The notes beneath the pieces were generated by a model, which worked only from the letters and a program-made list of their open reading frames with translations, did no database searches and had not been told where the DNA came from. DNA of 64,000 nt, from assembly GCA_007833815.1 (NCBI GenBank), contig CP033464.1, forward strand, positions 4,024,001 to 4,088,000, written 5' to 3'. Positions 1 to 9,313 of the stretch are shown piece by piece. The DNA is from Brevibacillus laterosporus. Lineage in GTDB: Bacteria; Bacillota; Bacilli; Brevibacillales; Brevibacillaceae. Position 1 is the first letter of the stretch. Every line of letters begins with the position of its first letter. Made by a program: the position numbers and the translations under genes.

Positions 1-505
1 ACGTTCCTGTAATGGTGTAAGCTGGGATACCGATTTTTTCTAGCTCAGCAACACTGCCAATGCCTTTAGCCGTAAATGCAGAGCTTCTGCCAACAACGAA
101 ATCAGGCTCCACACTTAGAAAAACTTCTAAAGAAGGGTACTGTTTAGACAAGAGTTTGATCAAATCATATTTTCCCTTGTATTCAGGCAATACTTCATCG
201 TCAGGATAAGCAGTACCAACCATTACATCTTGCACACCTAGCGCTAGCAACATTTCAGTAATATGCTGATTCATACTGACTACTCGCTTAGGTGCCTGTT
301 CAAACGTTAGCGTATGTTCCCCATTCGTAATTTGCATTTTCTCAGACGTTGGTTGGACATTGGATGTTGCTTGAGGAGTTGCTTCGTTTCCACAGCCACT
401 CACAAGTAGCGTAAGACCTGCAAACATAGCAATCATCATCCGCTGACCTCTATTCATGAGGCCCTGTTTCTTCGTTGTGGCATTTCGAATGTTACGTTTG
501 TTCAT
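1..505 (-). CDS. ABC transporter substrate-binding lipoprotein, BtuF/FhuD-like (partial, 3' end off left edge)
   Basis: The reading frame is open from ATG at 505 to the window edge, about 168 codons. The N-terminus is basic, followed by a hydrophobic stretch ending in a lipobox, LLVSGC (Cys near residue 38), so a secreted lipoprotein is expected. After a Thr/Gln/Pro-rich linker comes a segment typical of class III periplasmic-binding proteins (ITNGEHTLTFEQAPKRVVSM, then a TEMLLALGV helix). It is the third gene after a cobalamin riboswitch and lies just downstream of a permease and an ATPase, so it most likely binds cobalamin or cobinamide outside the membrane and hands it to the permease. A siderophore-binding role is the alternative from family alone; the riboswitch tips the balance. 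The C-terminal lobe is outside the window. Confidence 0.85.
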   Translation of the reverse strand, partial: MNKRNIRNATTKKQGLMNRGQRMMIAMFAGLTLLVSGCGNEATPQATSNVQPTSEKMQITNGEHTLTFEQAPKRVVSMNQHITEMLLALGVQDVMVGTAYPDDEVLPEYKGKYDLIKLLSKQYPSLEVFLSVEPDFVVGRSSAFTAKGIGSVAELEKIGIPAYTITGT

Positions 506-539
506 CTCGTTTTCCTACCTTTTCATATCATTTTTTCAA

Positions 540-1340
540 CTATGAGCATTGGTCTGGTGTCATATAACTTATGTTAACTCTGCCCGTACTTGGATGAATG
601 GTTACTTCTGTTTGAATCTTATAGACTTGCTCTAAAATATCAGGTCTAAGCACTTCCTGAGGGGTTCCTGAGCAAACCACAACCCCTTTTTCTAAAACAT
701 AGAGACGATCACAGAACATAGCAGCCAAGTTCAGATCATGTAAGGCAGCCAGTACGCTTTTTTGCTGTTGTTTCAGCAAATGTAGCATCCCCAGCTGATG
801 ATGTATGTCTAAATGATTTGTTGGTTCATCTAGCAATAAAAGATCGGTCTCTTGTACAATGGCCCTTGCCAGTAAAACACGTTGTTTTTCCCCACCGGAC
901 AAACTTAAATAACTGCGGTCTGCCTTGTCCTGCAAGCCTACTTGGGCTAGTGCACGATCTACTAAAGCTACGTCATGCTTATTCTCACTCTCCCACATAC
1001 TTTTGTGTGGAGAACGTCCCATCATTACAAGCTCGTATACATTAAAATCAAATTGAATCTGTGTCTCCTGCACTACCGCACTCAACTCTTTTGCCAATTG
1101 TTTCTGGTGATAGCGTCCAAGTTCTTTTTCAAGTAGCAGGATACTGCCTGCAGTGGGAGAGAGAGTCCGATATACTTGCTTTAAGAGAGTGGATTTACCA
1201 CTACCATTAGGGCCAAGTAGCCCAACGAATTCTCCTTTTTGCACATGCAAATCTATGTTATGCAATATACCTATTCCCTGGATCTCATACCCCACTTGCC
1301 TTAACTCGACATGTTTGTCTACTCCCATTTTTGCGGTCAC
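540..1340 (-). CDS. ABC transporter ATPase, BtuD/FecE family
   Basis: ATP-hydrolysing subunit of the B12-type importer. It shows Walker A (GPNGSGKST), a Q-loop region (VVQETQ), the signature LSGGEKQR, Walker B with the catalytic Glu (LLLLDEPTNHLD) and the H-loop His (ALHDLN). Length of about 266 aa is normal for the family. The frame can be opened at TTG 1355, but the GGAGGA ribosome binding site sits 7 nt before GTG 1340, so I prefer the GTG start. This almost abuts the permease stop codon at 1342-1344, indicating translational coupling. It is the second gene of the riboswitch-controlled operon. The specific substrate cannot be read from the ATPase alone. Confidence 0.9.
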   Translation of the reverse strand: MTAKMGVDKHVELRQVGYEIQGIGILHNIDLHVQKGEFVGLLGPNGSGKSTLLKQVYRTLSPTAGSILLLEKELGRYHQKQLAKELSAVVQETQIQFDFNVYELVMMGRSPHKSMWESENKHDVALVDRALAQVGLQDKADRSYLSLSGGEKQRVLLARAIVQETDLLLLDEPTNHLDIHHQLGMLHLLKQQQKSVLAALHDLNLAAMFCDRLYVLEKGVVVCSGTPQEVLRPDILEQVYKIQTEVTIHPSTGRVNISYMTPDQCS

Positions 1341-1341
1341 A

Positions 1342-2439
1342 TTAGCTTCCTCCAAACGTGTACGCTTTACGACGAAGTAACCAGATAAAAAATGGACCGC
1401 CGCATAGCGCTGTGACTATTCCTATCGGCAATTCCTCAGGTGCGATGATCAATCTTGCCAGCACATCTGCCCAGATCATAAAAATGGCTCCACCACAGGC
1501 ACATAGGGGAATAAGTCTCCTATGATCGGAACCCACCCACAGCCGAAAGATATGCGGTAGCATTAAACCGACAAACCCAATGCTACCGCTTACAGCAACC
1601 AACAACCCCGTCACAAGGGAAATAGTAATCAGAAGAATCTTACGCATATTTTCTGGTTGTAAACCCAACAGCGTAGATGTTTCTTCCCCTAAAATCAACA
1701 AATTTAAATTTCGTGCGTTCATCCACAGAAATAGAAAAAAAGAAACTACCGCAATGGTTGGCAATACAAGTGAGTCCCATTTGGCCCGGGTAAAGCTTCC
1801 CATCATCCAGTACAAAACACTAGAAAGACTTTCTGCTCGCGGAGCCAGCATAATAAAGAAACTAGTTAGTGCTGACAACATGATAGAAACAGCTATCCCA
1901 GCTAGCAAAAGGCGAATTAACTGTACTCTTCCCCCTACCAGAGACAAAAGAAACACTAATACAATGGAAGCTAAAGCGCCTAAAAAAGCAGCAAAAGAAA
2001 GCGCATACGAACCAAATACTCCTAAACTACCAAATAACAATACCGCTGTCGCCCCCACCGATGCCCCCGATGAAACGCCCAAGATATACGGATCGGCTAA
2101 AGGATTACGTATTAAGGCTTGAATGGCTATCCCTACGATGGACAAGCCCGCTCCCACAACAGCAGACAATAGGACACGAGGCATACGAATGTCCCAAATA
2201 ATATGCATCTGAGCTTTGGGCACATCAGTTGTTATCCACTGTTGGACAATGGGAAGATGAGAACCTATCACTTTCCATACAGTGACTGGGTCAATTTGCA
2301 CTGGTCCCAGTATGACTGCAACTGTCATTGATAAAAACAAAACCACGCCGCTTCCTATCAATTTTGCTATCCAGGTTTTTGAAGAATGCTTACCTATACT
2401 GTTAATTGACGTTGGGGCTGTCGTGGCGGATTGTTGCAT
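1342..2439 (-). CDS. ABC transporter permease, BtuC/FecCD family
   Basis: Integral membrane permease of about 365 aa with many hydrophobic helices. Family hallmarks include RMPRVLLSAVVGAGLSIVGI near the start, an NPLADPYILGVSSGAS segment, and GFVGLMLPHIFRLWVGSDHR, followed by a C-terminal ELPIGIVTALCGGPFFIWLL helix. The frame extends upstream to 2511, but the ATG at 2439 is preceded by a G-rich Shine-Dalgarno-like run, and the extra N-terminal residues do not look like the family, so 2439 is preferred. It is the first gene after the cobalamin riboswitch and terminator. With the downstream ATPase and lipoprotein it forms a complete importer, most likely for cobalamin or a precursor. Confidence 0.9.
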   Translation of the reverse strand: MQQSATTAPTSINSIGKHSSKTWIAKLIGSGVVLFLSMTVAVILGPVQIDPVTVWKVIGSHLPIVQQWITTDVPKAQMHIIWDIRMPRVLLSAVVGAGLSIVGIAIQALIRNPLADPYILGVSSGASVGATAVLLFGSLGVFGSYALSFAAFLGALASIVLVFLLSLVGGRVQLIRLLLAGIAVSIMLSALTSFFIMLAPRAESLSSVLYWMMGSFTRAKWDSLVLPTIAVVSFFLFLWMNARNLNLLILGEETSTLLGLQPENMRKILLITISLVTGLLVAVSGSIGFVGLMLPHIFRLWVGSDHRRLIPLCACGGAIFMIWADVLARLIIAPEELPIGIVTALCGGPFFIWLLRRKAYTFGGS

Positions 2440-2583
2440 ACTTCTTCCCCCCCTGTGTAAATCAAAATAAGCAAAAACATGTTTACAGTAAGAAAACTTG
2501 GCGATTGCCAAGCTTTAGGTGCCGATAGCGTCGTAGTTGGACCAATATGATCCCCAATAACATTTTATTCTTTCAGATCAAAC

Positions 2584-2625
2584 AAAAAAGCATCCGCTCC
2601 AGAGGAGACAGATGCTTGGGGTTTT
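2584..2625 (-). terminator. Rho-independent terminator, expression platform of the cobalamin riboswitch
   Basis: On the minus strand an AAGCATC...GATGCTT stem with inner CTCC/GGAG pairs is followed by a run of six T. It lies between the riboswitch aptamer and the permease start, so it is probably the ligand-controlled transcription terminator. Confidence 0.75.
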
Positions 2626-2711
2626 TTGGACAAAACAATTCCTTATAGGCCTATGTACAATAACACAACACGACCTGCCCAAACACCTGCCCATCCTCGT
2701 GGGAGTGTTAC

Positions 2712-2890
2712 ATTTTACGGCAGGTCTCCTGGCTCATGAGTCATCGCGCAATCATCCTACCTTCCCATTCCTAGCCCAAGCGAACAGTGGTATGCTTAGA
2801 TGTTGCTCCTCATTTACAGTGGCGGGACCGCATCGGATTTTCACCGAACTTCCCTTTTAAGTCTGATCCTTGAATCAAACACCGTAACAT
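2712..2890 (-). promoter_or_regulatory. Cobalamin (AdoCbl) riboswitch
   Basis: Read on the minus strand, the region carries the conserved cobalamin riboswitch blocks in order: GGGAAG, GGTGAAAATCC, GCGGTCCCGCCACTGT, a GGAAGG block, and the B12-box GAGCCAGGAGACCTGCC. The aptamer ends about 270 nt before the permease ATG, with a terminator hairpin in between. B12 binding is expected to switch off the downstream uptake operon. Edges are approximate because the outer P1 stem was judged by eye. Confidence 0.95.
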
Positions 2891-2919
2891 GATGATATAA
2901 GTATGTAGCAATTGTCTGG

Positions 2920-2949
2920 AGTGTAACACGAGTTGGTGGAACATGGCAA
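2920..2949 (-). promoter_or_regulatory. Putative sigma-A promoter of the B12 uptake operon
   Basis: Minus strand: TTGCCA (-35, at 2949-2944), an 18-bp spacer, and TACACT (-10, at 2925-2920). A start near 2911 would put the riboswitch at the very 5' end of the transcript, as expected. Confidence 0.55.
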
Positions 2950-3438
2950 GACAATGGTGAAATTGTGATATGTTTGTAAGAATTTTGTAAAATTTTTACG
3001 GAATGTTTGTAGCTTGGTTGTGATCAGATGTATTTAAGTTTACGTAATGTTAATTATGTTAGTTTTTTGGAGCGTATTTTTTAGTGATTACTAGAATGGT
3101 TTTATCTTAACGGCATTTAGTGCAAAATCAAGTTTGGAAAATGGTCTTGAGAATTGAAATAAAAGAATCTGTATTACTCTCCTGTAATCGTTATTGGAAG
3201 TATAAAAAACGGATAATTTCATGGGTTGTCTACGGAATAAATGTTAATATTTTATTAAACAATTCCTTATGTTCAAGTTTCTTATTAGAAATAAGATTTA
3301 ATAATTCTTCTAAGCTCATCTTTGGTTAGCCAAGGTCTCTGTTGTGCCTGCTTTTCATCCTTTTGTCAAATTTACATGATCTCTTTCATTCTCTAGAATT
3401 GACTATGTTCATATCAAATTCATCTAGGCAAGCCCAGT
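2950..3438. other. AT-rich intergenic region
   Basis: No convincing gene. A 69-codon plus-strand frame at 3120-3329 lacks a ribosome binding site and looks random. On the minus strand, about 3290-3370 reads as a short coding-like tail (..QQRPWLTKDELRRIIKS.., then a stop) with no start. It could be a remnant, but this is weak. Confidence 0.4.
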
Positions 3439-3729
3439 TTAGCTTAATAGTTTCTTCCACAGCTCATCATAGTCACCTTTTGTTCTCAGGTTCTTGAGTT
3501 CTTCATCAGTGATCGCTACGGGAATGTCTCTCTTTGAAGCTATCAATTGTACATGCTCTTTACAGTACGTTGATCTAACTATTACCTGAATTGCTTTACT
3601 TTCTCGATTAGGAATCGCACACTGGATGTAAGAGGCATCTTCATCACATTGAATACATGTTATGTTTGATGGGATTATTTGCGTTGGTTTCAATAGTTCA
3701 ACGTTTACGTATGCTTTCTTATTCGGCAT
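3439..3729 (-). CDS. Small hypothetical protein with paired Cys motifs
   Basis: Predicted 96-aa protein of unknown function. Start ATG 3729 is chosen because GGAGG lies 6 nt upstream; a longer start at 3750 has no such site. It contains a CIQC pair near residue 26, then YCKEH near residue 66 (Cys-x2-Cys plus Cys-x2-His). This could be a small zinc-binding fold, but the spacing (about 35 residues) does not match a family I recognise. The C-terminus is charged (EELKNLRTKGDYDELWKKLL). No signal peptide or membrane helix is seen. It is flanked by intergenic DNA and not obviously in an operon. Confidence 0.6.
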   Translation of the reverse strand: MPNKKAYVNVELLKPTQIIPSNITCIQCDEDASYIQCAIPNRESKAIQVIVRSTYCKEHVQLIASKRDIPVAITDEELKNLRTKGDYDELWKKLLS

Positions 3730-3955
3730 TTGATTCCTCCATGATTTCATTAGGATTTTGAATTTCTTTTCCTGTATTATCCTTCAAATAACTCTCACTA
3801 TTCTTCGTTGTTCGCTTATTTTATTAGCTTATCAGTATGTGTATACAACATTTGGAATTTATATCATCTTATAGCACTACTGCTGATTTGTAAAATAGAC
3901 TTCTACAAAAGTGCTACATATGTTCTCCACTCGTTCGTCTTTTTCCCTACTCATT

Positions 3956-3996
3956 ATCAATGATACGGAGTGTTGCTCATGGTCCGTATCATTGAT
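3956..3996 (-). terminator. 14-bp perfect hairpin downstream of the helicase gene
   Basis: ATCAATGATACGGA is repeated as its perfect inverse 13 nt later. It begins 35 bp past the helicase stop codon on the minus strand. No T-run follows on that strand, so it may be a weak or processing terminator rather than a classical one. Confidence 0.5.
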
Positions 3997-4030
3997 ATTT
4001 GTCAAAACGCAACTTGGCTTAGTTACAGCA

Positions 4031-7000
4031 TCAGATCATTAGAATCTCCCGGATTTCCTGCTCGGTTAGAGTGGACAAAGTTTCTTGACCTGGCTGGATC
4101 ACTTCCTCAATGAGATTTTTCTTTTTCTGTTGAAGCTCGTACATCTTCTCTTCTACTGTTCCTTGGGTGACGAGGCGAATGACTTGTACTACGTTCTTTT
4201 GCCCGATGCGATGGGCACGATCGGCTGCTTGCTGTTCTACAGCTGGGTTCCACCACAGGTCATAAAGAATAACGGTGTCTGCTCCGGTCAGGTTCAGTCC
4301 GGTACCCCCGGCTTTTAATGAGAGTAGGAACAAGTCTCGCTCGCCTTCGTTAAACCTGCTACACAGCTCGACACGCTCAGAAGTAGGCGTATTCCCATCC
4401 AAATAAAAATACGGAACTCCCAGGTAACCTAGCTCCAGCCCAATCATTCCCAGCATCTGGGTAAATTGTGAGAATACCAGTACGCGCTTTCCCGAGCTTC
4501 GGCATTCCTGAACAATCTCTAGCAGTTGCTCGAACTTGGCTGAGCTTCCTGAATATTTTTCGACAAACAAAGCTGGATGGCAGCATAGCTGACGAAGTCG
4601 GGTTAGGCCAGCCAGAATTTTAATCCTGTTTTTCTGAAATCCGTCCTCGTCCAGATGTTTCAATGTCTCCTGTCGCAATTTTGCGAGATAAGCCACATAC
4701 AACTTCTTCTGATCCGGTAAAAGCTTGGATGCTTGTAGCGATTCTATCTTTTCGGGTAGCTCCTTCAATACGTCTATTTTCAACCGACGTAGCAAAAAGG
4801 GACGAATCCTCTTGGCCACCATTTCTTGTGTTATATTATTGAACGCCTTCCTACTCTGAAACAGTGCTGGGAATACCGCGTCGAAGATAGACCATAATTC
4901 CTCCAGCTTGTTCTCCACAGGAGTCCCGGTAAGAGCAAACCGATATCGGGCTTCAATTTCCTTGACTGCCTTTGCTGTCTGCGTTGCGTGGTTCTTAAAG
5001 ACTTGCGCCTCGTCTAGAATAAGAGTATAGAAAGCTGGAACAACATACATATCAATATCCCTACGCAACAGTGGGTAAGAAGTGATGATAACATCTACCT
5101 TAGATACATCCCGCACGATACTGCTTCTCTCCACTCTGCTACCGTCAGCGATGACCGTCCGAATTTCAGGTGCGAATTTTTTCAGCTCATTTCGCCAGTT
5201 ATAAACCAAAGAAGCAGGGGAGACGATTAACGCTGGCATACCCTGTTTTCTGATTTCTGGTAACACGGAGACGATAAATGCGATACTTTGCAACGTCTTG
5301 CCAAGTCCCATATCATCTGCAAGAATACCGCCGAAATGGTAGTGGGCAAGCGTCTTCATCCATTGAAATCCATACACCTGGTAATCCCGAAGCACAGGTG
5401 CTAAGTGATCTGGTACTGTGAAGTCCAGGTTGTCAGGATTTCGCACATTTTCCAAGAGCCGTCTGAACGATTTACCCAATCTGACGTTTCTTCCCCTATC
5501 ATGTGAATCCATCAAGTGGAGTCCGTGGACTATCGGGAGGCGAATTTCCGTTCCTTTCAGATCCTCTCTACGTACACCTATTTCGCTCATGAAGCTGGTA
5601 ATTTCCTGAAACGCCTCACTCTCCAGCGGTACTAATGCTCCGTTAGGTAGTCGGTAGTATTTACGCTTTTCTTCAAGGGACTTTAGCAAATTACGGATTT
5701 CTGAATCAGGAATCCCAGCCATATCAAAATTAAACTCCAGCCACTGCATTCGGTCATCTACATTCACCGTTACCTTAGGAGGAGTATGTCCGGTGTGAAG
5801 TCTTACTTTTACGGCGGTGGTTGCATATACTTTTAATAGCTTTTCTAATTGCGGAACGACGTGGTACAAAAATTCGTATTCCGCCTCTTCGTCATCCATA
5901 AAATACCCAGCTTCCGTCATGACAAAGGAACTTTGCTCCATAAGTTCTAAGATTCGTCGCTCCTGATCTCCATCCCTCATGAGAATAGGGTCAGTGTCTC
6001 GCTTATGGCCAACGCCTTCCAACGGATTTATGACAATATCACCGTATTGAAACTCAAGACCTGCAAGTAGTCGATCCCTTACACGGTCCAAATACAGCCT
6101 CGCCCTTAATGGTGTTTGTACAATTCGCTCGGAAACAGATTGAGCCATATGCACACTTCCCAGTTTTATTAGACCGGGTATAACCTTTTCCATAAAGGGT
6201 TCCATTTGCTCCGTTGGAATCTGGACTTGATTCTTGTGTGAGGTTTCTAGCATTTTCTTTAGCTCTATCAGACGTTTGCAGTGTTCTTGTTGTAGCTTTA
6301 AAAGTTTTCCTTCTGAAAGAACAACCTCATATGATTCCATAACTGTAATCTTCTCCAAGCCTTGGATGTCCAATTGATATCCTTCAGATTGCGCTTGGTC
6401 GAACTCAAAGTGTAGCGGTAGTGGTTCATCGGATATATGGACGCCATTGAATGTACGATCCCCCTGCTCATGCTTAACTACTGGTGCCTTGGTAAGCAAG
6501 GATAGAAGTGGTTCCCATGTGAAGGGAGGAATCAGGAGCATCCGATCACCGCTCTTACTGTTGGCATAAACGGAATTATTCCAAGTATCGCGATACATCT
6601 TTTCATTATGGTAGATTTGGATTAGTTGCCGGAGTACTTCATCATTTTCTTTTTGAAAGCTGTGAAGCTCTGGATCATAAGCAAAGTGTTTGGAGAATAC
6701 AAATCCTTCTCCCCGATCGATTCGGTCGAGAAATTCTCTTATATTTTTAACAATATATAGTCGCTTTGATCCTACTTTAAGCTCAATTCCAAACATGTAC
6801 TTTCCATAACCGTAATGGAAGGGGCTACAATTGAACTCCACATCAAGTACTTCCCTTGTTTCGAATAAAGCTCGGGTACTGCTTGGACGCAACGGTTTGT
6901 GGCCGAATACCTTCAACATGCTATTTGTCAGTTGAATGTCTCCATCTGAAAAACCGTCTCTCCCTGATACCACGTCGTTAGACTGCACCTTGGAATCAGC

Positions 7001-7312
7001 TGAACGAATGGAATGCTTGTCGTCCTGTTTCCTATCTCGTATGCCCAGCAAAACAGCCGCAATATGCTGACAAAATTTGTCGTATGAAGAAAGCGTGGGG
7101 CATGTACACTTCGCATTCACATTCCCTCTTCGATCTAATGTAACGGTAATCTGATAGCTACTATTGCCTTTTACCGTTGCTTCATAGCTATGATTATCGG
7201 GTTCATAATTCTTAAAAGTCACTTTTCCAGCTCGGTAATATACCTCACCTCTATCGTAAGATATCTGGCCGCACAAGGTTTTAATGATCCTTCGAGTCAG
7301 CAGAAAGCTCAT
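4031..7312 (-). CDS. SNF2-family DEAD/DEAH-like helicase with N-terminal SWIM zinc finger
   Basis: A 1093-aa ATP-dependent DNA translocase of the bacterial SNF2 (Rad54-like) group. The SWIM finger is at residues about 60-90 (KCTCPTLSSYDKFCQHIAAV, CxC...CxH). A long middle domain of bacterial SNF2 type follows. The helicase core starts near 640: motif I DDMGLGKTLQ, motif II LDEAQ, motif III LTGTPVEN, and C-terminal lobe motifs VLVFSQFTQM, LSLKAGGTGLNLT and AADRAHRIGQ. GGAAGG precedes the ATG. The gene stands alone. Family knowledge suggests a role in DNA or transcription-complex remodelling; its cellular role in Bacillales is not well defined. Confidence 0.93.
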   Translation of the reverse strand: MSFLLTRRIIKTLCGQISYDRGEVYYRAGKVTFKNYEPDNHSYEATVKGNSSYQITVTLDRRGNVNAKCTCPTLSSYDKFCQHIAAVLLGIRDRKQDDKHSIRSADSKVQSNDVVSGRDGFSDGDIQLTNSMLKVFGHKPLRPSSTRALFETREVLDVEFNCSPFHYGYGKYMFGIELKVGSKRLYIVKNIREFLDRIDRGEGFVFSKHFAYDPELHSFQKENDEVLRQLIQIYHNEKMYRDTWNNSVYANSKSGDRMLLIPPFTWEPLLSLLTKAPVVKHEQGDRTFNGVHISDEPLPLHFEFDQAQSEGYQLDIQGLEKITVMESYEVVLSEGKLLKLQQEHCKRLIELKKMLETSHKNQVQIPTEQMEPFMEKVIPGLIKLGSVHMAQSVSERIVQTPLRARLYLDRVRDRLLAGLEFQYGDIVINPLEGVGHKRDTDPILMRDGDQERRILELMEQSSFVMTEAGYFMDDEEAEYEFLYHVVPQLEKLLKVYATTAVKVRLHTGHTPPKVTVNVDDRMQWLEFNFDMAGIPDSEIRNLLKSLEEKRKYYRLPNGALVPLESEAFQEITSFMSEIGVRREDLKGTEIRLPIVHGLHLMDSHDRGRNVRLGKSFRRLLENVRNPDNLDFTVPDHLAPVLRDYQVYGFQWMKTLAHYHFGGILADDMGLGKTLQSIAFIVSVLPEIRKQGMPALIVSPASLVYNWRNELKKFAPEIRTVIADGSRVERSSIVRDVSKVDVIITSYPLLRRDIDMYVVPAFYTLILDEAQVFKNHATQTAKAVKEIEARYRFALTGTPVENKLEELWSIFDAVFPALFQSRKAFNNITQEMVAKRIRPFLLRRLKIDVLKELPEKIESLQASKLLPDQKKLYVAYLAKLRQETLKHLDEDGFQKNRIKILAGLTRLRQLCCHPALFVEKYSGSSAKFEQLLEIVQECRSSGKRVLVFSQFTQMLGMIGLELGYLGVPYFYLDGNTPTSERVELCSRFNEGERDLFLLSLKAGGTGLNLTGADTVILYDLWWNPAVEQQAADRAHRIGQKNVVQVIRLVTQGTVEEKMYELQQKKKNLIEEVIQPGQETLSTLTEQEIREILMI

Positions 7313-7614
7313 AGTGTTAATCCTTCCTTTTGCATGGAAATTTGATATTCCGAGATTTACTATCTTCTTATGATAGCAGAATCAAGCAAAAATAAGAAAA
7401 GGTTCGGCGCTAGAGGGTAAAAATACAGGTATGTAATCTTTCCCTCGTAGTCTACGGGGTTATAACCTTTTGCTTCCTTGGCACAATCCTCACTTATTGA
7501 GAAACAAGTGTCACTAGTTACAGTTATTCAAGCCAAAAAATCTGCCCCCCCATCAATACTTTGTTGGGATTGCGATATAATGGTGGGATTGTCAGACTTA
7601 AGAGAGAACAGGTT
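7313..7614. other. Divergent intergenic region
   Basis: About 300 bp separating the minus-strand helicase gene from the plus-strand RpiR-type regulator. It must hold the helicase promoter, which I could not pick out. No ORF with coding character is seen. Confidence 0.5.
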
Positions 7615-7643
7615 TTGTCCAAATGTAATTCAAACAGTATAAT
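7615..7643 (+). promoter_or_regulatory. Sigma-A promoter of the RpiR-type regulator
   Basis: TTGTCC (7615-7620), exactly 17 bp, then consensus TATAAT (7638-7643). A transcript from here starts about 30 nt before the TTG start codon at 7681. Confidence 0.7.
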
Positions 7644-7680
7644 ATAGGTAATTCATCCATGAGAGGTAGGTGCCTATCTT

Positions 7681-8493
7681 TTGTCTACAGCAGGAGTTTT
7701 AGAACGCATCCAAATTAATTTTCACCTGCTATCTTCCAAAGAAAAAGAAATCGCAGAATACATCCGTAAGCATAAAGACCTGATTCTAAATATTAATATT
7801 AAGGAATTGGCTCAAAAAGTGGAAACATCCACTTCAACCATTACCCGTTTCTGCAAGAAGATCGGCTGTAATAATTTTGTGGAGTTTAAAATTATGCTAA
7901 GTCGCGATGTTGCTCCTGTCGAAACGAGTGAAAATACGTTTGCGCAAGTAGGAAATACCTACTTACAGATCATCCAATCTACTATTGAAATGATTGACCC
8001 TACTATCATCAAGCAGATTGTTCAATTGATTATGAATTCGCGCGTTATCCATATCTATGGTATCGGCAGTTCAGGATTAACCGCCTTGGAGATGAAAAAC
8101 AGATTAGTTCGGTTCGGTTTAATTGTGGATGCTATTATTGATCCACATATGATGCTTATGGATGCTGCGCTGTTAACCAACAACGATTTGGTCATTTGCT
8201 TATCAAACACGGGTATGACCCGTGAAGTCATTGATGCAGCAAGAGAGGCTAAGTCACATGAGGCGACCGTCGTCAGCATCACGAATTATAATCATACGCC
8301 CCTCACTGATACTTCCGATGTGGTCCTGTTCACATCGAACTTGCGAAGAAGTGATGAGCTACAGTTAGTGCAAAGCCAACTTGCCTTCTATTTCATCATA
8401 GATGTCATTTCCATGTTGTTAGCTGAGGATACTCTTTTATTGGCTAAAAGAAGAGAAACCCTGCGAGTACTCTATCAGCACAAGCAAGGATAA
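7681..8493 (+). CDS. RpiR/MurR-family transcriptional regulator (HTH + SIS)
   Basis: A 270-aa regulator. The N-terminal helix-turn-helix (residues 1-77) contains IKELAQKVETSTSTITRFCKKIGCNNFVEFK, shown here only by its key ends IKELA and FKIML. The C-terminal SIS sugar-phosphate domain (about 125-260) contains IYGIGSSGLTALEMKNR and CLSNTGMTREVIDAA. The start is TTG 7681, supported by GAGAGGTAGG upstream; the nearby ATG at 7659 is out of frame. It is convergent with nanE and the PTS gene, so it probably senses an amino-sugar phosphate and represses or activates that pair; a palindrome upstream of the PTS gene is a candidate binding site. The target and effector are inferred from context only. 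Confidence 0.9.
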   Translation: MSTAGVLERIQINFHLLSSKEKEIAEYIRKHKDLILNINIKELAQKVETSTSTITRFCKKIGCNNFVEFKIMLSRDVAPVETSENTFAQVGNTYLQIIQSTIEMIDPTIIKQIVQLIMNSRVIHIYGIGSSGLTALEMKNRLVRFGLIVDAIIDPHMMLMDAALLTNNDLVICLSNTGMTREVIDAAREAKSHEATVVSITNYNHTPLTDTSDVVLFTSNLRRSDELQLVQSQLAFYFIIDVISMLLAEDTLLLAKRRETLRVLYQHKQG

Positions 8494-8500
8494 TTTGTGC

Positions 8501-8541
8501 AAAAAAGAAGGCTACGCCAAACAATCGGCAAAGCCTTCTTT
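8501..8541. terminator. Bidirectional terminator between convergent genes
   Basis: Stem AAGAAGGCT / AGCCTTCTT with inner GCC/GGC pairs. It is flanked by an A-run on the left and T-rich sequence on the right, so it can stop rpiR transcription (plus) and nanE transcription (minus). Confidence 0.75.
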
Positions 8542-8603
8542 CTGATATCCCTTCTCTTTCACACTTTCCGCTTGAAAGAATCGATGAGAAGAAACATATC
8601 TCT

Positions 8604-9308
8604 TTACTTCGAGATTTGATCGACAAAACGTTTAGTAATTTGTTGCGGTCGAGTTATCGCTCCTCCTACAACAACGGCATACACTCCTAATTCCAAGCAG
8701 CGCTTTGCCATATCAGGAGTCAAAATATTTCCCTCCGCAATCATTGGAACAGAAATATGTGTAAGCATGTCCTTTAGAATGGCAAAATCGTTATCGTACA
8801 GCTTTTGACCTTTACTCTGAGGAGTGTAACCAATGAGCGTGGTAGAAATAAAATCGAAGCCAAGCTCCTCCGCTTTTTTCGCTTCTGCCAAGGTGGCAAT
8901 GTCCGCCATTAGCAATTGGTGAGGATATTTCACCTTTATTTCCTGAACAAATTGTTCCAGTGTTTTACCTGTAGGGCGAATTCGATCAGTCGCATCCAGC
9001 GCAATAATCTCGCAACCTGTCTCTACCAGCTCATCGATTTCTTTCATGGTGGTGGTAATATAGATTTCCGAATCTTCGTAATCGCGTTTCACGATTCCCA
9101 TGATGGGTAGATTGACCTGCTTTTTAATTTCTGCAATATCTTCTTTCGTATTGGCGCGAATGCCAACAGCTCCACCATCTTTAGCTGCCCGTGCCATTCT
9201 GCCCATGATAAAGGAGCTGTGCAAAGGTTCATCCGACAATGCTTGACATGATACCACCAAGCCACGTTTGATTTGTGCTTTTATTGCTTCGTTTGTCATT
9301 TCATTCAC
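8604..9308 (-). CDS. nanE: N-acylglucosamine-6-phosphate 2-epimerase (ManNAc-6-P epimerase)
   Basis: A 234-aa TIM-barrel enzyme converting N-acetylmannosamine-6-P to N-acetylglucosamine-6-P in the cytoplasm. Recognisable NanE segments are [15 protein letters not shown] at the start, [50 protein letters not shown], and IAEGNI with [10 protein letters not shown] near the end. Length is normal. It starts 5 nt after the stop of the PTS gene, so the two are one operon: imported sugar-6-P feeds directly into this enzyme. The genes for the next steps (nagA/nagB) are not in the window. Confidence 0.95.
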   Translation of the reverse strand: MNEMTNEAIKAQIKRGLVVSCQALSDEPLHSSFIMGRMARAAKDGGAVGIRANTKEDIAEIKKQVNLPIMGIVKRDYEDSEIYITTTMKEIDELVETGCEIIALDATDRIRPTGKTLEQFVQEIKVKYPHQLLMADIATLAEAKKAEELGFDFISTTLIGYTPQSKGQKLYDNDFAILKDMLTHISVPMIAEGNILTPDMAKRCLELGVYAVVVGGAITRPQQITKRFVDQISK

Positions 9309-9313
9309 GGTAC

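Noticed and set aside
1580-2122. 180-codon plus-strand ORF
   Set aside because: Lies wholly antisense to the permease gene, whose family motifs are clear; shadow frame.
3120-3329. 69-codon plus-strand ORF in the AT-rich gap
   Set aside because: No ribosome binding site, composition expected of random AT-rich DNA, no recognisable motif.
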